From assembly GCA_029204225.1 (NCBI GenBank), contig MU832231.1, positions 17,446 through 81,445 of the forward strand: a DNA stretch of 64,000 nucleotides, written 5' to 3'. This DNA comes from Diphasiastrum complanatum (taxonomy: Eukaryota; Streptophyta; Lycopodiopsida; Lycopodiales; Lycopodiaceae). How positions within the stretch are numbered: position 1 is the stretch's first letter; every line of letters begins with the position of its first letter. The notes beneath the pieces were generated by a model. It had not been told where the DNA came from. It ran no database searches and saw only the letters and a list, made by a program, of their open reading frames with translations. The translations under genes were made by a program, and so were the position numbers. Positions 34,351 through 64,000 of this stretch are shown here, in pieces.

Positions 34351-35648
34351 TTAATTATCATCATCATCCTCCTCTTCAAGATTTAGACGGATGGTATTGT
34401 CATGAAGGAATAATCTCCTTTCATATGGATCCAAAAATTCTAAATTTTTTCTCTTGCTCATATCAATGTAACCCGAATAAAGGGCCATTGCAGATAATCT
34501 TTTCGTAGTCTCATTGGGAGTATAACCCAATATCTTAATAGCCAAATCTCTTTTCACAAAAATTATTTTATATGTTCTTCTTGCATACTTATGGCCTCCC
34601 AAACAAACTGATAATGATTTGATGGCCATAATGATAGTGGTTGCAAATGGATAAGATGAATGATATATACAAATCTCATTATTTTGAAAGTGTTTCAAAT
34701 AATAAGATAGAGACACATCTTTTCTCCCGGCTGATACACCACGGACGTCTCCATGTCTCATACCAAAGGCATATATTTCAATAGCATCTTGTAAACTAGA
34801 ATAGAAAGTAAATTTAGAATTATACATAACACTGCAAACTCAATAAAAAAAACTGAACAACATCAATACCAATATAATATCTACGTACCAAATCATAATC
34901 ATCGTAATCAATGACGTTTGCTCTGCTAATGTCATGTCCTCCAATGGCCTCTACATTTCCGGAGGGGGTATATCTAGGCCTTGGGGGATATTTTTTTTTG
35001 GAATTCCAAAAATTCCTCCTCTGTAGGCAAAGTTTTTTCATAGGATTTAGATTTTTCAATCATGGCCTCCAAGGCCTCATTGCCAGATTTCCAATTGCCA
35101 TCTTTATCATAATCTATCTCACTTTCAAGTTCATCATATGAGTAATCAACAATGTCAGAAAATTCAAATAAATTTTGAGCAAAAAATGAGAGGATTTCAT
35201 CCTCTCTCAAATTCAAAACATCTTCTATATCATTAAATGAAATATAACTTTCATTATTTATAAAATATAGGCGAACATCGAGTAGAGTTAATTGATTAAC
35301 AGGAGTTGCAGATGGAAGAGAATCAGAGAGGATTATAAAACGAGGGAGAGTTTTTTGATAATATGAAGCCATAGATGCTTCTGCTTCAATCCCTATATCA
35401 GTATCTGCATCATCTAAATCAACTGGAGCAGGTGCAGATGCTTCGATCAAAGGAACAGTTGAAGATTCCACAGACTCATCATCTGGAATTTCAGCAGATA
35501 TGTAAAAGACAAAAGCCATTCCTTTGATTATAAGGCGACATATTCTTTTGTGGATATCACAATATATATTTCTTTTAAAATGGTCATGCAAGTTAGAGTA
35601 CTTTCTATTGTGTTTATGTTTAGAGGATGATTGGGAATGCACAAGGTC
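34351..35648 (-). pseudogene. Minus-strand unknown gene convergent with the previous one
   Basis: A probable exon starts after the acceptor ttcattttcag (minus, 35648) and is open to about 34985. A basic N-terminal part (SSSKHKHNRKYSNLHDHFKR) is followed by an acidic middle (DLDDADTDIGIEAEA), then LTLLDVRLYFINNESYISF and LPTEEEFLEFQKK. A T/A homopolymer at 34990 shifts the frame. KKYPPRPRYTPSG and the acidic DYDDYDLV follow to a donor-like gtacgtag (34890). The last part (34827-34351) contains MRHGDVRGVSAGRKDVSLSY, SLSVCLGGHKYARRTYKI and a poly-acidic tail EEEDDDDN. It ends only 46 bp from the stop of the plus-strand gene. No family recognised. Confidence 0.45.
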
Positions 35649-35966
35649 CTGAAAATGAACGAAACAAAAACTATCTATATCCAAAACAGGAGTACTAATA
35701 ATCTGAGAGAAATTATCAAGAACAAAATTAAATTATAACGATTCTCATAAACTAGCTTATCGATATCAAAGGGAGCAAAAAAAACTAGCAAAATACTCTA
35801 ATATCTCAGATGGAATGTCACTGGCATTAAAAAAAATCAAGAAGTTTGTTATCTGAGGCTTGTCTTTTTATTGTCTTTCTATGTACATGCCTTGGAGAAA
35901 GAACTTAAAAGCTATTGCATAAGGAAGCTATGTCAAATTTGGAGAACGAACACACACACACGATCG

Positions 35967-37217
<1,251 letters not shown>

Positions 37218-38495
37218 ATGATGGCAGCCTCTCAAGAAGCCTTGTCAACAAACCTTCAGGTATGACTTCTCGTTATCGATTCGTATATGTATTCTACAAC
37301 GCACAAACAAGAATGGGTTAAGTAGTTCCTTATACCTTAACATTGATACGTTTTACCCTCTCTATTTTAAAAGAAACGACTTAAGAAAAAGATAATACTT
37401 CCCAAAAAAGCAAAATTGACTAAATGATTCTTAAACAAATCTTTGTCAAAAACCTAACAATAGAGACTTCAATAAAACAGTCTTAGACAGTATGGAAATG
37501 CATAAGATACGTAGTTTTTACGAAAGGGGTCTTGCTTTGTCAAGATGAACTAAGTGCAGTCTTGTATCTCTTTCTATGCATCCTAGTGGTGTAAATCCGA
37601 CTATTCCTTGGGTGGGATAGTACTGAAACCTTTACCTTTTATCCTATTCATAAGCTAACAAAGGTCTGTTTTTATGGTTTAGTCTATAAAATGGTTTCAG
37701 GATGCTGCCTCTTTGGGTTATGGGGAGCCCTTTCCTCCACCTAACCATTTTGTTCATACACTGATTTGTTGTATGAAAAAGGCCGTTGAGATGCATAATT
37801 TTGTCACTAACACTGATAAGGCTACATGTTCTTCTACAGGACCTAAGGATAAGATTCTTTGTCTGATTGATCTGCTTGAGTCTATTGACTGGGTAAAGAT
37901 TTATCTTGAGTTTGTTAAAAAGAAAAACACTTTGAGCTTAGTGAAAAATCTTTACAATCGTCTTAATGATTTCATTGAAAAATTCGAAGAGGAGAAAAAG
38001 TTCTATAATATGCACATTAGAAAAGTGTTCATGTGCTTGGAAAATAAAAATGGTATTACTCCTACTATCATTTTCCCTTCTGTTTCTGATGCTCCTCTTT
38101 CGCCACACCCTCTAGTCTTTATTGATGACCTTGGTGAGGATAGTTCCTCTCAACTCGAGATCTTTTCTCAAGACATTTACGACATTGGTGACCTTTCTTC
38201 TTATGACTTCAACCAATCTAAAAGCTGTCAAGTCCCTTTTATTCCAGGCAGAATTGTTGAGTACAAATCCACTCTTACGTCTTATAAACTTTGGAGTCTT
38301 CCTTTTGTCAATTTCCTTGCACCCATCCCTATCGATCTTTGGATCATGATGACTCATTTGACAGAAAAAGAAATACAAGTCTGTAAATTGGCCGCCATGC
38401 ATAAAAATCATTCACTTGAGACCCCTGTTTCTTTCGACATCATTATTCGTATGAACAAATTCAAACCCTCTCTCTGCCCTTCTGAGCAAACCTGA
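37218..38495 (+). CDS. Two-exon orphan gene, 278 aa
   Basis: Exon 1 (37218-37259, MMAASQEALSTNLQ) ends in CAG before gtatgac. Exon 2 (37701-38495) starts after atggtttcag and continues in phase (DAASLGYGEPFPPP) for 265 codons to TGA 38493. The open frame is far longer than expected by chance in this AT-rich DNA. The protein has helical charged segments (SLVKNLYNRLNDFIEKFEEE), an acidic SDA...DDLGEDSSS patch and a hydrophobic FVNFLAPIPIDLWIMM, but no domain I know. The same frame stays open for 47 codons after the TGA (GHFETGFNRMNLYQGKDLF) to 38639, so the TGA may be a nonsense change. The nearest neighbours are transposon remnants, so a transposon or endogenous-virus origin is possible. Confidence 0.45.
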
Positions 38496-38639
38496 CCCAT
38501 AATTAGAGGCCACTTTGAAACCGGCTTCAATAGAATGAACCTATACCAAGGAAAAGACCTTTTTTCAAGTGTAGATGTGGTGAACAATGCAAAAAGAGCT
38601 CTTTCATCATTTGGTTTGACCATGTTATCTGGTTCATGA

Positions 38640-40429
38640 TGAATAACCTAGCCAAGTTTTTTCCTTGTGCTTCCCTCCAAAATCAGATGAATGCATTAAT
38701 GTTTTTGAAACATTTGAAAGTAAGACAATGACAAGGATGTAGATTTTCTATATCAAATTCGCAAAAAATATCATAAGGGAAGTACCATTCACATTTAACA
38801 CTTGGTAGGTACGACCAGCCAAAGATGATATTTTGAAAGAGTTTGTCTACAATACCAAAATGCCTGCATAAAACGTGAGCTTAAAGTACTTCACATGGAT
38901 AGCCTCAAAAACTCTATTACGGTAACGTAAATGCAAAAAAATTCTACATGTGTTGGAGGCGGTCGGTCATTGAAGTACTGATTTTCCTTCTAACTGTCCC
39001 TTCTTCGTCCTGCACATCGATTAGGATTTGTAAAAGTTCGATTTTTTGATTGGTGAATCATCCTTGGTGCCACTACTTTGTCCTTCCTTTCTTTTGAAAT
39101 CTAAAAACCGCTTTTTTTTTTTTGCTCCTGATCCAAAGATGACTGAGTTTGGATTGTTAAGATTGAAAGAGCCAGTTCTTTTATTTGAGTTCTTGAAATA
39201 TTTATCTTGGAGGGTAGAAAAGCTAGGTCATTTTAGAAGGCGTTCTATTTCTTGGATATTTTTGGCATCTCCCAAAGGTGCAAGAAGTTTGGCGGATGAA
39301 TCTTTTGCAAGTTCTTGGTGATGTTTACTCCAGTGTTGGCCGGGTATTGATTTTTTTTTCGGTTCTCAACCCGGTTCTAAAGATCCTAACCGACGGGTAC
39401 ACTACTTCTTGAAAACCGGCTTCTATGTAGAACCGCCGGGAATGCTCTTTTGTAGGAACCGGTCACGGTTGAGAACCGTCAGGTCCCTTTGAGCCGTGGA
39501 TTGAGGTTGATTACCGGACCATCATTTGGAGGGAGGTATAACCCGAGTATCAATTCGCCCTACAGAACCTAACATTCACTAAAGTTACCTTTGTGAGCAC
39601 GCGATTACATCTGCTATTGTCTTGTGCTTGCAAACATTATCTCACTTGTATTTCTATATATTCAATCTGAATAAATTACTATCTGGTTTTGCATTCGTCT
39701 TGCATGCTTTTCACTTTCTGTCTGACTTTCGTATTGCTTTGTCTAACTGTTTGCTCTTCCACTTCCACATAAATGCAATGAAGCTCTATTTTGTGTTCGC
39801 CTACTATTGTAGAAGTGCGCGCACTGAGGAAATCAGTCAACCACTGCTTTCATCAAGAAGAATATTTGAATATGCAATGACTCTCACAATGACAACAAGA
39901 TCATCTCAAGAATTGGAGGAGATGCAAGATCATTTGTGTGGAGGTTTCTGTTTGTGTGGGGATAATTGGTGATGGTAAGTAAAACAGGCAACTTACTAGC
40001 TTACTTGGCAGCCTTGATTGTGACAGTGTGCAGTCCAATTCCTACATCGAGTTTGCTTGCATGAAAAAATACATTATGGTTTTTTCCTTGAAGAGATATT
40101 GAGGTGCTTATCTGAGTGTGGAAGTTAATACACTAGACTTATTTTGTTGTTTCTCTTATTCTCTGAGTGTGTGGATGAGTAGGAAATCATAGTTTGTGTA
40201 GGTTTGCAACCATTCATACTATTTGTACCTAGATTGCCTTCTAGATATTTGAGCTAGCTAAGAAAAAATCTCTGATAGCTTCTTTTTTATCTCTCATAAA
40301 TATTTCTGAATATCGATGGAAGTGCAAACCTGTTGGCATATAAGACAACTAGACAACTTTAACAAATGACTAATTTACTTCCTTTGTAGTAAACATAAGA
40401 GACAACATACTTGATCTCGAATCCGTTTT
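38640..40429. other. Intergenic; possible hAT-type terminus
   Basis: No supported gene. At 39333 the sequence cagtgttggccgggtattg resembles a hAT transposon end. It is followed over 150 bp by repeated aaccgg/ccggtt/gaaccg words (39371, 39405, 39425, 39457, 39473), as in subterminal transposase-binding repeats. No matching right end or 8-bp target duplication was found. 39622-39972 is only a chance frame. Confidence 0.35.
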
Positions 40430-42590
40430 TTTAGAAAGAACATATCTATCCTATGGAACCAAGATCCAGGTGACTATTTCAAACCATATAGTGGCTTTTT
40501 GTAGCTCACATACTTTATCCTCTTTTCCTTTTGACTCATAACCTTCTAGCTATCTCCTATAAACTTCCTCCTTGAGATTGTCATTGAAGAAGGTCGTTTG
40601 TACATCCATTTGATGTACCTCTAAGCTGTGAAGGTTCTCATTGAAGCCAATTGTGCTATTGGACTAAATGTCTCTAAGTACTCAATTCCTAAAATCTGTT
40701 CAAACCTTTAGGCAACTAGGCTAGCTTTCCATCTATCGGTGTCCGCATCAATTTGAATTTTGTCTTGAAAATTGCTTTGTAGCTAAGTAACTCTCCTACC
40801 CTTTGGAGGTTCATCTAGGGTTATTTGAACCGGACAATCAATGAGTCTCATAGGTGGCTTTGCCTTATAATTGATCTCAACTAAATCTCTAATTATCTTT
40901 TGACGTGTAGAATGCTCAGATCATGAAAAAAATTTAAAGGCTTTGCCTCAAGTTCATTATCCTATAAATATCTCGAGATACCTAAAGATCATTCCTTGCA
41001 TTTGGGATCTTGAAATTGATTTTCTACGAAGACAACATTTCTCACGATGACCTTTTTCCATCAACTGGATTAGGTGGCTTGAAACCCTTGTTCTCTAATC
41101 TATATTCCAATGAAAATAGTCATGATACTACAATGATCCAACTTCTTGTCGTGGTTAACTGGTTTTTAAGCAAAAGCAGTACAAAACAAAAAACCTTGAA
41201 ATGTTTATTTAAAAGCTTGATTCCAATTCACACATCTTCATATGTTTTGCCTTCTATTGCTCTTGTATAGCATGAATTCTTGATGTAGTTAGTTGTTGCT
41301 ACAACTTTTGTACAATAAGAGTTTGTAAGTGAAAGTATATAATGTCATTGTTAATTAAGATTCAATTTTTACTCTTGGCTACTCCATTTCGCCTCGGGAA
41401 ATATCAAGTTGCAGATTGTTGAGCAACCCCTTAATATTCCACCATTGACTCATTTTTTTGGATATATATATATATCTCCATAACATACGTCATGTTTATT
41501 ATTCTTTATCTAATTTGAAGAATTCCTTCGCCTTAAGTTTGATCAAGGCTATTGTCTCCTAGTTGAACTTCTATTTCAATGTTGGATTATTTTATAGTTC
41601 TTGAACAACTCAATTTTACTTGTCATGTTTTGGGTAGCACTACAATCTAATTTGACCATAAACAATCTCTTGTTGGTATTTTGAGTTGTCTACAAAGGTA
41701 TGTGCTTGTTGTTTTATTTTTATTTTGATTGTAGATGCTTATTCTACGCTCTTTGCTTTCATGCCTTGATTTCTTGCAAAAATTCGAAAAAACTTTGTTA
41801 GGCTTTGATCATAGCTCTTTCTTATTTTGATTCTCCTGATTTTACAGTCTTCAACTAAATTGATATTTCTTTGAATAACGAGTTTTTTGAATTTTAAAGC
41901 CAATGATTTGCCAAATTCTTACTCACTATCTCCTAACCTCTTCTTCAAGCAGCATATAGGTTTTTTTTTTAATGGCCAAATTTGTTTGTGCAAATATCAT
42001 CATGCAAGATTCTCATAGAAATCACAGAGATTGCCTATAGCAAAGTAATTGCATTGTCTGCTCATCAAGCGATGTCCTAAATCAAACTATATGACTACTA
42101 ATCAAGTTTGCTTCAAACATCTTCAATAAAGACAACTCCCTTTCCAGAAATAGCTTGTGGTGACATCTTGGGTTTCAAACATGTTGACCAAAATATTCCA
42201 AGCCTCTTAGGTTGTGTGAGCTCCACTAACATGAGAAATTTGGGAGTCTTTCATATTTAATGTGATGCGAATGAGTGCTTTGCCATCACTTTGTTTCCAT
42301 CTCTTATTGAGAGATTGGAGTTTTGTAAAGTTCGTACATATATGATGCTAGTGAAATGAAGTGGCTACAAAAAGAAAGGCACAACTCACAGAGCTCTACA
42401 CCCAAAAAAAACACATGATAACCGTACAAATTGCAGACCATATGGAAAAGAAAGCTAGGGTCCATGCCCACCATCTCATTTGCTTCACCTTAAACTAGAG
42501 TGGTAAACCTGGGGTAAGAATGCCAACAACTCTTGCAGATTCCTGAAAGTCATTCATCTAAATAGACTAAGCTCTCAAAATACCAGATGT
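40430..42590 (-). pseudogene. Decayed Ty1/copia element (minus strand): gag, integrase, RT fragments
   Basis: Reading right to left. A TGGTATTTTGAGAGC near 42590-42574 resembles the initiator-tRNA-Met primer-binding site TGGTATCAGAGC with an insertion. UBN2-type gag text at about 42310-42130 gives WKQSDGKALIRITLNMKDSQ, EAWNILVNMFETQDVTTSYF. An integrase-core end lies at about 41420-41360 (RRNGVAKSKN, from the QQNGVAERKN motif). RT follows at about 40860-40440 (DEPPKGRRV, DADTDRWKASLVA, GIEYLETFSPIA, HQMDVQTTFFND, EGYESKGKEDKVCELQK). Many stops and frameshifts, and the short total length, show point decay plus internal deletions. The RT is cut off before YVDD. Confidence 0.75.
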
Positions 42591-42934
42591 TGATTCAGGA
42601 ACTCAAGCCAAGTACATTGACTATGATTGAGATTGATTGACTGACTGATTATAACCTGAACAAGACCAACTTTATTGCAATTATTTTACATAATAGCATC
42701 CATTGAATAAAGGGCAGCTTTCTAATGTGACAAGAACATAGCTAGAGCACACAGGTTACAAACTCCAGATCAAATTTTCTCTTTGATCATTTTAAGCTGT
42801 GAATTCTCTAAGCACTTAGCGCAGTCCCATCATTGGTTGCCTTCGATAAGAAAGGCAATGTCTATTGGGTGATATATTAGGGTCCCCAACATAATAGTGT
42901 GATTACAGAATGCCAAACTTTGACATGCATCAAA
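42591..42934 (-). other. Probable 3' UTR of the aldehyde dehydrogenase gene
   Basis: The stretch between the ALDH stop (42935) and the copia primer-binding-site-like sequence has no coding signal. Its left part may be LTR residue of the copia element, and its right part is expected to be the ALDH 3' UTR. No definite poly(A) signal was fixed. Confidence 0.4.
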
Positions 42935-62778
<19,844 letters not shown>

Positions 62779-62865
62779 GATTAAACAAGGAAAACGGATA
62801 AATACCGACAAGCGGAACTGGCATAGCATCTGAACAAACACAAATTGTGAAGCAGTACGGAGCAA

Positions 62866-64000
62866 ATCACATGGAATAAGAGTTAAAAAAGAAGGCCAAA
62901 TGCAAAGAGACCTTTATCTCATAAGCATGCATATGAATGGGCTCCATATGGAGTCATTTTAAGATGTGTGAGTGTCCCTTGGTGCCAGCTTTTAGAGTGG
63001 TGCTCACACGGTTTTGTGGTTGGCTAGAGCCTAGGAGGCTTGGGTGGGAGCCGAATTAATCCATTAACCAGAACAAAACAATCAATGAAGGATTTTTATG
63101 TGAGCAAAATGTGATAAAAAAATCAGACGTGCATCTGCATTTGGTGTCATGTAAACCGAAAGGGGATCAAAGAAATTGTTGCCAATATAACATATTTTAG
63201 CCGGCTGGGGTTCTGTTTCAATTTCAGTGACTTTCCCCAATAAAGGAGCTGACCAAAGCAGACTAAACCACCTTACTGGAAATGATCCTGGACTAGACTG
63301 TAAAACTAATTGCAGCTAAGAAAGATTTAAAAAGTGCAAAATCCAAAAATTGTGCCCCCCACCCTCAAAATTCCTAGCTCCAAAATCCAATTTCAGATCG
63401 ATGACAAGCCAGAGCCAAATTTAGGCCTTCACTAAGCTTTGCAAAAAGTTTAAGAACGTTGCACCCTACCCATCCTCGGAGACCAGCAGTTTTAGTTATT
63501 TCATAGTTTGAATGATGCCATCGCAGAAGCGAAAAGCACAGACATGCAACGCCTTATAAGTGCTAATAAGACTCGATACATAGGTTGATAGAGTTAGCAC
63601 TTTTGGCAAAGAGAGATCCGCATCAAAAAAAATAGTTGTATATAAAAGGCATGCAAGGAAGAATACTCAAGCACAAAGAGCAGATGAAAGACCATGTTTG
63701 CCACCTTCCTGGAAAATGCTCGTTGATTGATGCAATGACAGCAGACTAAACTGTCAAAGAGATCTCCAGCCAAGAAAGACCAAAACCCAGAGCTAAGCAC
63801 GCGCAGTTCAGAGTTCCCTAGCTCCTAAATCCAATTTTAGATCAATAACAGGCCAGAATAGTAAAGCCTTCACTAAGCTTTGCAAAAGGATCAAGAAAAA
63901 TGTGCCCTACCCGTGCTTGCAGACCAGCAGTTTCATTAAACTCTTAGTTTTTGTATGATCCTATTGTAGAAGCAAAAAAGCGCACATATGCGTGCACTTA
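62866..64000. other. Upstream region of the visible ALDH exon, with a ~185-bp direct duplication
   Basis: No coding exon could be placed here. Two similar segments occur: 63362-63545 (cctagctccaaaatccaatt ... gccttcactaagctttgcaa ... gaccagcagtttt) and 63812-63997 (cctagctcctaaatccaatt ... gccttcactaagctttgcaa ... gaccagcagtttc). They are in the same orientation about 450 bp apart. The ALDH presequence exon and promoter may lie here or beyond 64000. Confidence 0.6.

Noticed and set aside
41010-41270. 86-codon plus-strand frame within the copia remnant
   Set aside because: It is the antisense of decayed copia sequence and has no domain.

Overview
The window is nuclear DNA of a seed plant. The evidence is GT-AG spliced genes with plant-specific families, a plant mitochondrial-type aldehyde dehydrogenase, introns of 3.8 to 10 kb, long CT/GA microsatellites and dense, decayed LTR retrotransposons. 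The very long repeat-filled introns and a Penelope-like retroelement would suit a gymnosperm or another large-genome lineage, but the species cannot be fixed from this sequence.

Layout. 1-16.8 kb is a patchwork of broken retroelements: the tail of a Ty3/gypsy chromovirus (integrase plus chromodomain), a Ty1/copia integrase-RT fragment, a minus-strand copia RNase H with LTR, and a large Ty3/gypsy element (about 7.7-16.8 kb). That element carries gag, protease, RT, RNase H and integrase, then an extra ~1,000-codon frame between integrase and the 3' LTR. A minus-strand intact 218-codon coiled-coil ORF follows (16969-17625). A complete four-exon DUF630/DUF632 gene (NRG2/REL2-like, 19930-27838, 732 aa) has a GC-rich promoter, a long CT-rich 5' leader and a 4.8 kb first intron. 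28-42.6 kb is intergenic. It holds two convergent spliced unknown genes that look like parts of an unidentified DNA transposon (33.1-35.7 kb), a two-exon orphan gene (37.2-38.5 kb) and a decayed minus-strand copia element (40.4-42.6 kb). From 42.9 kb to the right edge lies a minus-strand ALDH2B-type aldehyde dehydrogenase gene. Ten coding exons are joined in phase; the presequence exon is probably beyond or near the right edge.

The ALDH introns act as transposon traps. The 10 kb intron holds two copies of one LINE family in opposite orientation, a gypsy element whose gag is fused to integrase by an internal deletion, another LTR with primer-binding site, and an unknown repeat-containing ORF. 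The 3.8 kb intron holds a Penelope-like reverse transcriptase fragment and a 183-bp tandem repeat. The host reading frames of both the DUF630/632 and ALDH genes are undamaged, so the insertions appear tolerated. The least explained items are the gypsy 3' ORF, the convergent gene pair at 33-36 kb, the Penelope-like element and the orphan ORFs at 17, 37 and 52 kb.
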